Source of the DNA: Nocardia aurantia
GTDB lineage: Bacteria; Actinomycetota; Actinomycetes; Mycobacteriales; Mycobacteriaceae
Assembly: GCF_009604425.1 (NCBI RefSeq)
Contig: NZ_WEGI01000013.1
Coordinates: 278,108-342,107 of the forward strand
Direction: 5' to 3'
DNA length: 64,000 bases
In this document: positions 48,371-57,518 of the stretch, one piece after another
Layout: each line of letters opens with the position of its first letter
Position numbering within the stretch: position 1 is the stretch's first letter
Program-made: the position numbers and the translations under genes
The notes under the pieces: model-generated
Databases searched by the model: none
What the model was told of the DNA's origin: nothing
The model's input: only the letters and a program-made list of their open reading frames with translations

Positions 48371-49192
48371 ATGACGTGGGAGCTGCCCGGCCCGGCCTGG
48401 TTGTTCTGCCCGGCGGACCGGCCGGAACGGTATGCGAAGGCCGCCGCCGCGGCCGATGTGGTGATCATCGACTTGGAGGACGCGGTCGCCGCGGCCGACA
48501 AGGAGGCCGCCCGCGCCGCCCTGGTGTCCACGCCGCTGGACCCGGAACGCACGGTGGTCCGGGTCAACGGCGCCACCACCGCCGACCACGCCCTCGACCT
48601 CGAGGCGCTCGCGCGCACCGGCTACCGCCACGTCATGTTGCCGAAATGTGAATCGGCGGAACAGATCTCGGCGCTGGCTCCGTACCAGGTGATCGCGCTG
48701 GTGGAATCGCCCCTGGGCGTGCTGACCATCGCCGACGCGATCCGGGCCGACAACGCGATCGGCGCGATGCCCGGCGCGGAGGATCTGGTCGCCGGCCTGG
48801 GCGGCACCGGCAGCCGGCGTGCCGACGGCAGTTACCGCGACGTCGCGGTCCAGCTGCGTTCGACTGTGCTGCTGGCGGCCAAGGCATACGGCCGGTTCGC
48901 CCTCGACCTCGTGTACCTGAACATCCGCGATCTCGACGGGCTGCGGGCCGAGGCCGAGGACGGCGTGGCCAGCGGTTTCGACGCGAAGGTCTCGATCCAT
49001 CCCAGCCAGGTGGCCGTAGTACGCGAGGCATACACCCCCGCCGCCGACGAATTGGACTGGGCCCGCCGGGTTCTCGCCGAGGTGCCGAACCACCGCGGCG
49101 TCTTCACCTACGAGGGCCGCATGGTGGACGGCCCGGTCGTCGCACACGCCCAGCGCATCGTGCGCCGCTCGGAGGCATCGGTCGCTTCCTGA
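48371..49192 (+). CDS. citE: CitE-like beta-hydroxyacyl-CoA lyase
   Basis: This 273-residue HpcH/HpaI-aldolase-fold protein has the CitE signatures WLFCPADRPERY, VIIDLEDAV, ALVESPLGVL and GAMPGAEDLVAGLGG. It stands alone, without citD or citF, so it is not part of citrate lyase. The M. tuberculosis orthologue in this position (Rv2498c) is a lyase acting on citramalyl-CoA and (R)-HMG-CoA, linking itaconate and leucine breakdown. Here it should yield acetyl-CoA plus acetoacetate or pyruvate. I chose ATG 48371 (GGAG at 48360-48363) over the upstream in-frame ATG 48326, which would overlap the palindrome. Its stop codon lies inside the first unit of a minisatellite. Confidence 0.9.
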   Translation: MTWELPGPAWLFCPADRPERYAKAAAAADVVIIDLEDAVAAADKEAARAALVSTPLDPERTVVRVNGATTADHALDLEALARTGYRHVMLPKCESAEQISALAPYQVIALVESPLGVLTIADAIRADNAIGAMPGAEDLVAGLGGTGSRRADGSYRDVAVQLRSTVLLAAKAYGRFALDLVYLNIRDLDGLRAEAEDGVASGFDAKVSIHPSQVAVVREAYTPAADELDWARRVLAEVPNHRGVFTYEGRMVDGPVVAHAQRIVRRSEASVAS

Positions 49193-49404
49193 CGTTTCCG
49201 CGCGGCCCCCGGTGTTTCGTCTGTCCCTGACGATCCTGGCTGCCCGGCGTTTCGTCGGTTCCTGACGTTCGTGGTGGCCCGGCGTTTCGTCGGTCGCTGA
49301 CGTTCGTGGCTGCCCAGGCATCTCGTCGGTTTCTGCTGTTCCTCGCGGCCCGGGTACTTCGTCGGTTCCTGACGTTTCCGCGCGGCCCTGGTGCCCGTCA
49401 GATT
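49189..49404 (+). repeat. Minisatellite, six 35-38 bp units
   Basis: Units start at 49189, 49227, 49262, 49297, 49333 and 49369 and have the form CTGACGTTCGTGGC, GCCCGGCGTTTCGTCGG, then TTC or a variant. A decayed seventh unit begins at 49405 (CTGAGG). The first unit contains the citE stop codon. The rest of the 407-bp gap to the next gene (49405-49599) holds two related GGCCGGTCGTTT copies and the ribosome binding site of the next gene, but no ORF I would support. Confidence 0.85.
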
Positions 49405-49599
49405 CTGAGGTGTCCGTTTCCGGTGCGGTAGCCGGTCGTTTCTGGCCGTGTCCGCTCGGCTCGGGTGGCCGGTCGTTTTCCGCCGAGCCGTGTCGATCAC
49501 GCTGGTTTAACGGAAAATGGGACCGGGCGTGTGCTGCCCCGGGCCCGTCGCGTGTCGCCATCGATGACCGGGCCCGTGCCGACCGGAGGTGAGTGTGCG

Positions 49600-51654
49600 A
49601 TGGGCGTGGAACCGCAGTGGGTACCGTCGGAGCGGGAGGTCGCCGGGGCGAAGGTGACGGATTTCGCGCGGTTCGCGACCGCGCGAACCGGATCCGCGTT
49701 CCCGGACTACGACGCATTGTGGCGATGGTCGGTCGCCGACCCGGCCGCCTTCTGGGGCGCGGTGTGGGCGTATTTCGACCTCGGCCCGGAACCGGACACC
49801 GTGCTGGCCTCCACGGAGATGCCCGGCGCGCAATGGTTTCCGGGTGTCCGACTGAACTACGTGGACCGGGTGCTGCGGCAGGCCCGCAGCGATCGCCCGG
49901 CGATCGTGCACGTGTCCGAGGACGGTTCGCTGATCGAGCTGTCCTGGGCCGAAATGCTCAGCAGGACAGCGTCGTTCGCCCACACACTGCGCGAACTCGG
50001 TGTGTCCGTGGGCGACCGAGTGGTCGGATACCTCCCCGACATCCCGGAGGCGGTGATCGCCTTCCTCGCGACCGCGAGCCTCGGCGCGATCTGGAGCGTC
50101 TGCGGCCAGGACTACACGGCGAAGGCGGCGCTGGACCGGCTGGGCCAGCTGGAACCGTCCGTGCTGGTCACCGCCGACGGCTACCACTACGGCGGGAAGG
50201 CCCACGACAAACGCGACGACATCGCGGCGCTGCGCGCGGGAATGCCGAACCTCACGGCCACCGTACTGGTGCGCCGACTGGGCGCCGAGATACCGGAAAC
50301 CCTCGATTGGGCGACCGTCGCCCCGGCCCCGGCCGGCGACCGTATCGCAGACGTTGCGAACCCCCCTCGCTCGGACCCCGCGCCCGGCGATCCGATCGGT
50401 ACCGAAACCTTTTCTGTCCCTGCCGGATTCCGTACCGAGCCGGTACCCTTCGACCACCCGCTGTGGGTCCTGTACTCCTCGGGCACCACGGGCAGGCCGA
50501 AGGGGATCGTGCACGGCCACGGCGGCATCCTGATCGAGAATTTGAAAGCCGTTGTCCTGCAATCGAACATCGGCCCGGACGATACCTTCTTCTGGTATAC
50601 CAGCCCGTCCTGGATGATGTGGAACTTCCAGGTCGCCGGCCTGCTGGCCGGTGCGACCATCGTCACCTACGACGGCAGTCCGGCCTATCCGGCGCCGGAT
50701 GCGTTGTGGGCGGCCGCCGCCCGCACCGGCACGACCGTGCTCGGCCTCAGCCCGGGCTACCTCCTCGGCTGTATCAAGGCGGGTGCGGTGCCGCGCCGGG
50801 ATCACGACCTGTCGGCGCTGCGGAGCGTGGGCGTCACCGGCTCGGCCCTGCCGCCGTCGTCGGCGTTGTGGCTGCGCGACGCGGCCGGCGAACGCGTCCA
50901 GGTGAATTCGGTCAGCGGCGGCACCGACGTGGTGGCGGCGTTCATGGGCGGCGCCCCGACCGTCCCGGTGTGGCCCGGCGAACTCTCGGCCCCCTGCCTG
51001 GGCGTGGCACTCGACTGCTGGGACGAGTCAGGCGAGCCCGTGCGGGGCGAGGTCGGCGAACTGGTGGTCACCGCCCCGATGCCATCGATGCCGGTGTCGT
51101 TCTGGGACGATCCCGACGGAACCCGTTACCGGGAAGCCTATTTCGACAAGTACCCCGGCGTCTGGCGGCACGGCGACTGGATCACGATCACCGAGCGCGG
51201 CAGCGTCGTCGTCCACGGCCGCTCCGATTCGACCCTGAACCGGCACGGCGTCCGAATGGGCTCCGCGGACATCTACCAGGCGGTGGAGAAACTTCCGGAA
51301 GTGACGGAGGCCCTGGTCATCGGCGCCGAACAACCCGACGGCGGCTACTGGATGCCCTTGTTCGTCACTCTGGCCCCCGGAATCGAACTCACCGACGAAC
51401 TCCGCCATAAGATCGCCACCGCGATCCGCACGGACGTCTCACCCCGCCACGTCCCCGACGACATCATCGTCGCGCCCGGCATACCCCACACCCGCACCGG
51501 CAAGAAGCTGGAAGTCCCGATCAAGAAACTGATCCAGGGCGGCGACCCGTCGAAAGTGGTGGCCCGCACCGCCGTCGATGCCCCCGACCTACTCGACTGG
51601 TACGCCGCACTCCGGACACCCGGTGATCCGGGTGCCGCGCCCGAAACTCGTTGA
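49600..51654 (+). CDS. aacS: Acetoacetyl-CoA synthetase
   Basis: This 684-residue ANL-superfamily ligase activates acetoacetate with ATP and CoA. It has the phosphate-binding loop LYSSGTTGRPKGIVHGHGG, the acetyl-CoA-synthetase-like GVWRHGDWI and the catalytic-lysine region TRTGKKLEVP. N-terminal MGVEPQWVPSE and overall length fit acetoacetate-CoA ligase rather than Acs. The ATG at 49600 follows GGAGGT. It lies in the same direction as the leucine operon, separated by a 407-bp repeat-bearing gap, and would capture the acetoacetate produced by HMG-CoA cleavage. In M. tuberculosis the comparable place is taken by scoA/scoB transferase genes. Confidence 0.92.
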   Translation: MGVEPQWVPSEREVAGAKVTDFARFATARTGSAFPDYDALWRWSVADPAAFWGAVWAYFDLGPEPDTVLASTEMPGAQWFPGVRLNYVDRVLRQARSDRPAIVHVSEDGSLIELSWAEMLSRTASFAHTLRELGVSVGDRVVGYLPDIPEAVIAFLATASLGAIWSVCGQDYTAKAALDRLGQLEPSVLVTADGYHYGGKAHDKRDDIAALRAGMPNLTATVLVRRLGAEIPETLDWATVAPAPAGDRIADVANPPRSDPAPGDPIGTETFSVPAGFRTEPVPFDHPLWVLYSSGTTGRPKGIVHGHGGILIENLKAVVLQSNIGPDDTFFWYTSPSWMMWNFQVAGLLAGATIVTYDGSPAYPAPDALWAAAARTGTTVLGLSPGYLLGCIKAGAVPRRDHDLSALRSVGVTGSALPPSSALWLRDAAGERVQVNSVSGGTDVVAAFMGGAPTVPVWPGELSAPCLGVALDCWDESGEPVRGEVGELVVTAPMPSMPVSFWDDPDGTRYREAYFDKYPGVWRHGDWITITERGSVVVHGRSDSTLNRHGVRMGSADIYQAVEKLPEVTEALVIGAEQPDGGYWMPLFVTLAPGIELTDELRHKIATAIRTDVSPRHVPDDIIVAPGIPHTRTGKKLEVPIKKLIQGGDPSKVVARTAVDAPDLLDWYAALRTPGDPGAAPETR

Positions 51655-51836
51655 GATCCGAGATCCGTGCCGCCGATCACGCACAGAATCGAACTACGAC
51701 GAATTATGTTGTGCTGCAATGTCTGCCATCGAATATGCGACCAGATCGGCAACGACCATCGCTCGGGATACCGGACCGCGCACAGTGCACCGATCGCCCG
51801 GCCATCGTGGAGTCGCCGCCGGTCCGGTGGTGGAAT

Positions 51837-51925
51837 GGTCGCTGGGTTGGTGGTGGAACGGTCGCTGGGTTGGTGGTGGAACGGTCGCCGGCCTGGTCGT
51901 GGGACGGTCGCCGGCCTGGCGGAAT
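51837..51925. repeat. Tandem repeat, four 23-bp units
   Basis: Units begin at 51837, 51860, 51883 and 51906 (GGTCGCTGGGTTGGTGG then TGGAAC; the last two are diverged and the fourth is short). They fill the convergent 304-bp gap between the acetoacetyl-CoA synthetase gene and the ABC transporter. The rest of the gap shows no gene. The first two units are identical, so the array is probably still changing in copy number. Confidence 0.85.
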
Positions 51926-51958
51926 CGCCTAGACCGCGCCGTGGCGGCGGAATCGCCT

Positions 51959-52675
51959 TCAGTCGGTCCCGGTCGTGTCCTCGAGCCGGCCGTCGGTCAT
52001 CCGGTAGACCGTGTCCATGCGGGCCAGGTGATCGCGGTCGTGGGTGACCAGCAGGGTCGCGGCGCGCCGGCCGCGGACCATCTCCACCAGTAGATCGATG
52101 ATCGCGGCGCCGCGCTGGGTGTCCAACGCACTCGTCGGTTCGTCGACGATCAGCAGGGCCGGTTCGCGCATCAGGGCGCGGGCGATGTTCACGCGCTGCC
52201 GCTGACCGCCCGACAGCTGATCGGGCCGCTTGTGTTCGTGTCCGGCCAAGCCGACGCGATGCAGCAGATCCGCTGCCCTGTCGCGTATTTCGCGTCGTCT
52301 CCGAGGCAGAATGAGCAGCCGGTCGCCGAGGTGGGCCGTCACCTCGAGTTGTTCGGCGGCGGTGAGCGCGGGGATCAGATTCGGCTGCTGGAACACAATG
52401 CCGATCGACCGGCGGCGCAGCGTCGCTGCCGCACGGCGGCTCAGCGATGTGAGATCCATTGTGGAGCTGTCGGTTTCGAGCCACACATGGCCGGACTCGG
52501 GGCGCACCAGGGTCGCCACCGCCGCCAGCAGACTGGATTTCCCCGAACCCGACGGACCGGTGACGGCGGCGATCTCGCCGCCGGCCACTCGCAGGCTCAC
52601 CCGATCCAGCGCGGTGACGCGTCCGGAACCGTCCGGGTAGGTGAGCGTGAGGTCGGATACGGTGAGCGAGGTCAT
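51959..52675 (-). CDS. ABC transporter ATP-binding protein (MacB/LolD type)
   Basis: This 238-residue ATPase has Walker A GPSGSGKSS, Q-loop VFQQPNL, signature LSGGQRQR and Walker B LLIVDEPTSALD followed by the H-loop VTHD. The LolD/MacB-type subfamily works with FtsX-like permeases in export or mechanotransmission at the envelope, and the next gene upstream in transcription is such a permease. The two genes run in the same direction 72 bp apart. They are divergent from a histidine kinase and response regulator, a common arrangement for peptide or envelope-stress responses. Confidence 0.93.
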   Translation of the reverse strand: MTSLTVSDLTLTYPDGSGRVTALDRVSLRVAGGEIAAVTGPSGSGKSSLLAAVATLVRPESGHVWLETDSSTMDLTSLSRRAAATLRRRSIGIVFQQPNLIPALTAAEQLEVTAHLGDRLLILPRRRREIRDRAADLLHRVGLAGHEHKRPDQLSGGQRQRVNIARALMREPALLIVDEPTSALDTQRGAAIIDLLVEMVRGRRAATLLVTHDRDHLARMDTVYRMTDGRLEDTTGTD

Positions 52676-52747
52676 CGCAACTCCTGTCGAGCGATCGTTG
52701 TCGTGAGTTCGTTCGGAATGCGCTGTGGGTCGGGCATTTCGCCTGGA

Positions 52748-53794
52748 TCAGCGTGCGCGCTGTAGGGCGACCAGCGGATCGGCTGTCACCAGGAAGCGCA
52801 GTGCCACTGCCGCTCCCAGCAGTCCCAGGCCGACCAGTGCCGCGCCCGGTACCAGGGTGGTCGTCGTCGACAGCGTGAAAGGCACTCGCGCTCCGACGAA
52901 TTCACTCACCGCGGCGGTCAGGGCCGAGCCGGTACCGACACCGGCCAGCAGCACGAACAGCGACTGCCCCAAAGCATCCCGCACCAGCGATCCGGTCGTG
53001 GCGCCCAGCGCCTTCAGCGTCGCGACGTCGGGGATGCGCTGCATCGTCCACACCGTGAAGAACGCCCCGATCACCAATGCCGAGATCACGAACAGCAGGA
53101 CCGTCATCAGGGTCAGCGAATCATGTTCGGCCTGATAGGCACTCAACGCCGAGAGGGCGCCGGGCACGGTGGTCGTCCGGGTGTGCGCCGCGGCGTTCGC
53201 GGCCGCCCGGTCCCCGACGCCGGACACCACCAGCACCGTCGCCACACCTCCGCGCGGATCCACTGTCCGCCAATCGGACAGGGTCGACCACACGACCGGA
53301 CTGTGGCTGTACCAGTCGTCCCCTTCGATCGCCGCCACGGTGAACGCCGCCGTGCCGATGTATACGGTGTCGCCTTCCGCCGCCCGCAACTGTCCGGCGG
53401 CGGCCGTGCTCAGCACCACCGTCCCCGAAGTAGCGAGACGATTGCCGAAGCTCGGCCCGTCGACCCCGAACAGCGCCACCGGCACCGGGGCCGTACCGCT
53501 GCGAGCCGCCGGTGCCCGGACGATGCCGACCGGATCGACGTGGCCGCCGGCCCGTTGCCAGACCGCGAGCTGCTCCCCGCCGAGCGCGGAGGAGTCGAAC
53601 GACGGCGCCGCGCCCGTGTCGGCGAACACCACGGCATCGCCGCGCAGCCGCTGCACCGCCGCGATGTTCCGGTGCGCGAGCCCGGCGGTCAGTCCGCTGA
53701 GGAAGGTCACCAGCAGCGCGACCAGGATCACCACCGCGGTGATGAGCAGAAATCGGCCCTTGGCGGCCCGCAGATCTCGCAATGCGACGTACAT
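52748..53794 (-). CDS. FtsX-like ABC transporter permease
   Basis: This 348-residue permease has one N-terminal membrane helix (about residues 13-37, FLLITAVVILVALLVTFLSG), a long extracytoplasmic domain (about 40-225) and three helices in the C-terminal third, the four-helix MacB/FtsX topology. I chose ATG 53794 (MYVALRDLRAAKGRF) because the hydrophobic start follows it directly. An upstream in-frame start at 54019 would add a low-complexity stretch running into the divergent kinase gene. Four helices imply that it works as a homodimer with the ATPase. Confidence 0.9.
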   Translation of the reverse strand: MYVALRDLRAAKGRFLLITAVVILVALLVTFLSGLTAGLAHRNIAAVQRLRGDAVVFADTGAAPSFDSSALGGEQLAVWQRAGGHVDPVGIVRAPAARSGTAPVPVALFGVDGPSFGNRLATSGTVVLSTAAAGQLRAAEGDTVYIGTAAFTVAAIEGDDWYSHSPVVWSTLSDWRTVDPRGGVATVLVVSGVGDRAAANAAAHTRTTTVPGALSALSAYQAEHDSLTLMTVLLFVISALVIGAFFTVWTMQRIPDVATLKALGATTGSLVRDALGQSLFVLLAGVGTGSALTAAVSEFVGARVPFTLSTTTTLVPGAALVGLGLLGAAVALRFLVTADPLVALQRAR

Positions 53795-53945
53795 GACCCG
53801 AGCCTGCCGCTGACGCCCCGGCCGGTCATCGGCCCACCGCACGGTTGTCCGTCGTCCCGAGGCAGGACCGCTCGCCGTCCCACCGGTGGAGACCGTTCCG
53901 ACTTTCGATGGATGCCGTGCCGATAACCCCGCATAAGCTGGCACG

Positions 53946-55100
53946 GTGCACCAGTCCCCGTTGGCTCCCGTCTTCGCCGCCCTGCAGGTCGGCCTGCATG
54001 TGCTCGTCGTGGCGCTCACGGCGGTGGCGGCCGGGCTGGCGCTGGTGCCCGGGACGCCGCATCGGCTCGGGATCGTGGCGCTGATCGTCGCGTTCCTCGT
54101 CGTCTACTTCGCCGGAGGCGCCACGCTCCGCGGACGGCCCGCCGCCGCGCGGGTCTGGCTGGGTGTGCTCACGCTGCTGTGGCTCGGCATGGTGGCGCTG
54201 GTTCCGGACGCGGTGTATCTGGTGTTCGGCCTGTTCTTCCTGTATTTGCATCTGCTGCCGCGGTTCTGGGGTGTCGTCGCCGTCGTCGCCGCGACCGTCG
54301 CGGCGGTGGTCGGGTTCGCGGTGAAGCGCGGCTGGACCGTCGACGGGGTGATCGGCCCGGTCCTCGCCGCGGTGATCGCCGTCGCCATCGGCCTCGGCTA
54401 CCGTGCCCTGGTCCGGGAGGCCGACGACCGGCAGCGGCTGATCGATGAATTGCTCACCACCCGGGCCACTCTCGCCGAACGCGAACGCACCGCCGGCAAG
54501 CTGGCCGAGCGGGAGCGGCTGGCCCGGGAGATTCACGACACGGTGGCCCAGGGACTGTCCAGTATCAAGCTGCTGCTGCACGCGGCCGAGCAGTCCGCAC
54601 CGGATCATCCCGCGCTGCAACAGATCCGGCTGGCCCGCGAGACCGCCGCGGACAATCTCGCCGAAACCCGGCAGCTGATCGCCGAACTCACGCCGGCCGC
54701 GCTGGACGGCCAGTCCCTCAGCGAGGCGCTGGAACGCATCGCGCAGCGGGCCGACGCGCCGGGCCTGCACGGTCAGGTCCTGGTGGAGGGCACCCCGGAG
54801 CGGTTGCCGATGCCGATCGAGGCGGCGCTGGTCCGGGTGGCCCAGGGCGCGGTGTCGAACGTGGTCCGGCACGCGCGGGCCGAACGCATGCGCATCACCC
54901 TCACCTACGCCGACGACGCGGTGCACCTCGACGTGGTCGACGACGGTATCGGGATCGCACCGGAGGTGTTCGCGCGCAGCACCTTCGGCCTGAACGCGAT
55001 GCGCGGCCGGGTCGAACAGCAGGGTGGCAGTATGGATGTGGAATCCGAACCCGGCCACACGGCGGTGACGGTGACGTTCCCGCTGGAGGATTCGGCATGA
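53946..55100 (+). CDS. NarL-type sensor histidine kinase
   Basis: This 384-residue kinase starts at GTG 53946. About five hydrophobic segments span residues 10-155, a short coiled linker (AERERTAGKLAERERL) follows, then a HisKA_3 dimerisation domain with phospho-acceptor His197 (REIHDTVAQGLSS), and a C-terminal ATPase domain with DDGIGI and FGLNAMRGRV. There is no large sensor domain outside the membrane, so it resembles intramembrane-sensing kinases that pair with ABC transporters. It overlaps its response regulator by ATGA and is divergent from the ABC permease across 151 bp. Confidence 0.93.
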   Translation: MHQSPLAPVFAALQVGLHVLVVALTAVAAGLALVPGTPHRLGIVALIVAFLVVYFAGGATLRGRPAAARVWLGVLTLLWLGMVALVPDAVYLVFGLFFLYLHLLPRFWGVVAVVAATVAAVVGFAVKRGWTVDGVIGPVLAAVIAVAIGLGYRALVREADDRQRLIDELLTTRATLAERERTAGKLAERERLAREIHDTVAQGLSSIKLLLHAAEQSAPDHPALQQIRLARETAADNLAETRQLIAELTPAALDGQSLSEALERIAQRADAPGLHGQVLVEGTPERLPMPIEAALVRVAQGAVSNVVRHARAERMRITLTYADDAVHLDVVDDGIGIAPEVFARSTFGLNAMRGRVEQQGGSMDVESEPGHTAVTVTFPLEDSA

Positions 55101-55714
55101 TCCGGCTGCTGCTCGCCGACGATCACGCGATCGTCCGCGCCGGCCTGCGCGCACTGCTCGAATCCGCACCCGATGTCGTCGTCGCGGGGGAGGCCGCCAC
55201 CGCCGAGGAAGCGGTGGCCGGATGTGGCGCCGGCGGAATCGATCTCGTGCTGATGGACCTGCGCTTCGGCCCCGGCAAATCGGGTGTCGACGCCACCGCC
55301 GCGCTGCGCGCCCTCCCGGAACCGCCGCACGTCCTGGTGGTCACCAACTACGACACCGACGCCGACATCCTCGGCGCCATCGAGGCCGGAGCCTGCGGCT
55401 ACATCCTCAAGGACACCCCGCCCGCGGAACTGCTGGCCGCCGTGCGCGGCGCGGCCACCGGCGAGAGCGTGCTCTCACCCTCGGTGGCCTCCAAACTCAT
55501 GACCCGCGTCCGCAAGCCGGACACCACCCTGAGCCCCCGCGAGATCGAGGTCCTCGCCCTGGTCGCCGACGGCCACTCGAACCGCGAGATCGGCCGCCGC
55601 CTGTTCCTCAGCGAGACGACGGTGAAATCCCATCTGGTGCACATCTATTCGAAACTGGGCGTCAAGTCCCGCACCTCCGCCGTGGCCCGCGCTCGCGAAC
55701 TCGGCGTAATCTGA
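55097..55714 (+). CDS. NarL/LuxR-family response regulator
   Basis: This 205-residue regulator has a receiver domain (1-120) with acidic pocket DD (8-9), phospho-acceptor Asp54 (VLMDLRFG) and Lys near 105. Its C-terminal LuxR-type helix-turn-helix (about 140-200) reads LSPREIEVLALVADGHSNREI. Its start overlaps the kinase stop (ATGA), so the two form one operon. The probable target is the divergent ABC transporter. Its last codons are duplicated 3.1 kb downstream in the right-hand repeat bounding the ABC-3C island. Confidence 0.95.
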   Translation: MIRLLLADDHAIVRAGLRALLESAPDVVVAGEAATAEEAVAGCGAGGIDLVLMDLRFGPGKSGVDATAALRALPEPPHVLVVTNYDTDADILGAIEAGACGYILKDTPPAELLAAVRGAATGESVLSPSVASKLMTRVRKPDTTLSPREIEVLALVADGHSNREIGRRLFLSETTVKSHLVHIYSKLGVKSRTSAVARARELGVI

Positions 55715-55759
55715 ACCCGCACAACGCATCTCATCGCCGGGTCAGTGGAACCGCCGCGG
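55705..55759. repeat. Left direct repeat bounding the ABC-3C island
   Basis: CGTAATCTGAACCCGCACAACG (55705-55726, 19 of 22 bases shared) and the block from GCCGGGTCAGTGG to CCGCGG (55736-55759, 22 of 24 shared) match 58821-58877. The first part is the end of the response-regulator gene. The second, read on the minus strand, still spells the sigJ C-terminus (A-A-V-P-L-T-R-R-stop), so this copy contains a sigJ remnant. Confidence 0.85.
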
Positions 55760-55772
55760 AACGAGTCCGGGC

Positions 55773-57518
55773 TCATCCGAAACGGAAGCCGAAGAGTCCG
55801 CCGGTCTCCGACTCATCGGTCAGGCGGCTGTCGAGGACATACGGTCGTGGATCGAAGGTTCCATTGCTCTGGAGTTCGACACTAGCCAGGAAGTCGGAGT
55901 TGAGAGTCACGATGTACTGGAACCCGTACTTTTCGGCGAGCCTTGCTCCGATGTGCAGGCAGGACGCGACTTGCCGGCCATCGATGGCATCGAACAAGTG
56001 ACTGTCGTGAACCAGAATCCGCGGTGCTCGCTGCGCTTTGATCGCGGATATCGTGCAGACGATGTCCAGCATGAACGTTTCGACGCTGCGAACTCCTGAA
56101 CTCGCGTCACCCGAGATCTGCGGTTCGACGGCGAGGATGCCCTTAGGGCCGGCGGAAACGAGCAACGAAGCCTCGCGATCGGTATAGATCTCCGCACCCA
56201 GCTCGCCGAAGAGTGAGATCGACTCGTAGAGTTGCTCCTCGCGTTCGTGCATCTCGGCTCGAATCGCAGCGACGAGCTGAGCCGTTTTCAGCTTGATCGT
56301 GTCGCTGATCATACTGATCGACTGAGCCGCATCGAGTCGTCGTTCCAGATCGGCGGCGTCGGCTTCACGCTGAGCGAGATCGCGCTGCGCGCTCAGGAAC
56401 GTATCGAGTGCGACGGTTTCGCTCAGCAATTGCATGACCTGTGATCTCTGCTGGTCCAGTCGTCGACGTTCCTGGTCGATCGTGGTGAGCCGAGACCGTA
56501 CCGCGATCAATTCCTGTTCGAGGAACAGTCGTCGATTACGCACGACGGATTCGTGGAAAGCGGCTACGTCCTCGTAGCGCCGCGTGACCGTATCAGGCAG
56601 GACCAGTCCGATTTCAGCGTAGACACGCCCGAGCCGAGCGGTCAGGTCGTCGCTTGCGGTCGAAGTCACCTCGTCCTGCAGCGTTTCCTCCAGCTCCCGC
56701 ACCCGCCTTTGCAGCGAGAGTCCTTCATCGTTGAGGAGCCGGATTGCGCCGGAAAGACGATCGGCTTCTCGCTGATGATCCGCATAGCGCTCGTCGACCT
56801 TGAACGCGCGGAGATCATCTCGCATCCGATCGCGTTGCCGCCGAGCAGTCGCAAGTTGGGCGCGGAGGGAGGACTCATCCAGAGAGAGATGCGCAAGGGC
56901 ACCTTCTTGGATCGCCTTCCGGATCGCCTTCCGCTGTTTGTCGAGCCGATCGAGATCACCGGCCCGGCTGAGAATTTCCGGTGACAGGCCCAGCATGAAC
57001 CCCAACTTGACGCCGGATTCCCAATCGGATTCGGCATGGTGTCCCTTGATCGGGTTACCGAAGTACGTCCGAATCAATTGGGCCCACAGCTGGCCGTTCG
57101 TCGGGCGCGTGACGTCTCCGGGGATATGGAAGACGCTGCGCGACAACAAGTCCTTCCAATCGTCGAGGCGTAGGGGATTATTCGTCTCGACTTCCGGCCA
57201 GCCGGAAAGTTCAACCTTGTTGCTCGCGGACACTGTGCGAGCAATGGATACCTCCTCCGCATCGCCGTGGTTGTGTCCCGGGAGTACGACCCGTGCGGTG
57301 AAGCGGTGTTCCGACAGTTCGGTGGCCTTGAACTCCGGGGGAAGGTCTCCGCCGAGGAGATAGCGCAGGATCTTGACGAAGCTTGTCTTGCCGCTGCTGT
57401 TCCTGGTCTCCCCGTGTTCCGACGCCGCAGTGCGATCGGCGAGCAGGATGTTCAGTCCCGGATGAAAGCTCAGGGTCTTGAATCGCCGGTCGGAGGCGGA
57501 GAGTTCACTGAGAAACAT
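55773..57518 (-). CDS. DUF2326 ABC ATPase of an ABC-three-component (ABC-3C) system
   Basis: This 581-residue SMC/RecN-like ATPase has Walker A at residues 40-45 (N-S-S-G-K-T, in the form typical of DUF2326/YydD proteins), a long charged, heptad-like middle (about 200-420) and a C-terminal half with Walker B-like PRILVHDSHLFDAIDGRQ (Asp ~505). The pattern hhhhDS-hhFDxxDxRQ is the hallmark of the family. It is third in a three-gene operon and overlaps the middle gene by 14 bases. Family knowledge: such ATPases form ABC-3C conflict systems with a small middle component and an effector. GC content is visibly lower than in neighbouring genes. Confidence 0.9.
   Translation of the reverse strand: MFLSELSASDRRFKTLSFHPGLNILLADRTAASEHGETRNSSGKTSFVKILRYLLGGDLPPEFKATELSEHRFTARVVLPGHNHGDAEEVSIARTVSASNKVELSGWPEVETNNPLRLDDWKDLLSRSVFHIPGDVTRPTNGQLWAQLIRTYFGNPIKGHHAESDWESGVKLGFMLGLSPEILSRAGDLDRLDKQRKAIRKAIQEGALAHLSLDESSLRAQLATARRQRDRMRDDLRAFKVDERYADHQREADRLSGAIRLLNDEGLSLQRRVRELEETLQDEVTSTASDDLTARLGRVYAEIGLVLPDTVTRRYEDVAAFHESVVRNRRLFLEQELIAVRSRLTTIDQERRRLDQQRSQVMQLLSETVALDTFLSAQRDLAQREADAADLERRLDAAQSISMISDTIKLKTAQLVAAIRAEMHEREEQLYESISLFGELGAEIYTDREASLLVSAGPKGILAVEPQISGDASSGVRSVETFMLDIVCTISAIKAQRAPRILVHDSHLFDAIDGRQVASCLHIGARLAEKYGFQYIVTLNSDFLASVELQSNGTFDPRPYVLDSRLTDESETGGLFGFRFG

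Noticed and set aside
49189..49404. CRISPR array
   Set aside because: Units are directly adjacent, 35-38 bp and diverged, with no unique spacers and no cas genes.
47717..49717. Minus-strand frame with a repetitive Glu-Thr-Asp-Glu-Pro-Gly protein across the minisatellite
   Set aside because: It is antisense to maoC, citE and the start of aacS. The repetitive protein is simply the translated minisatellite.
52748..54019. 423-residue version of the ABC permease
   Set aside because: The extra 75 residues are low-complexity, contain no membrane helix and overlap the divergent kinase gene.
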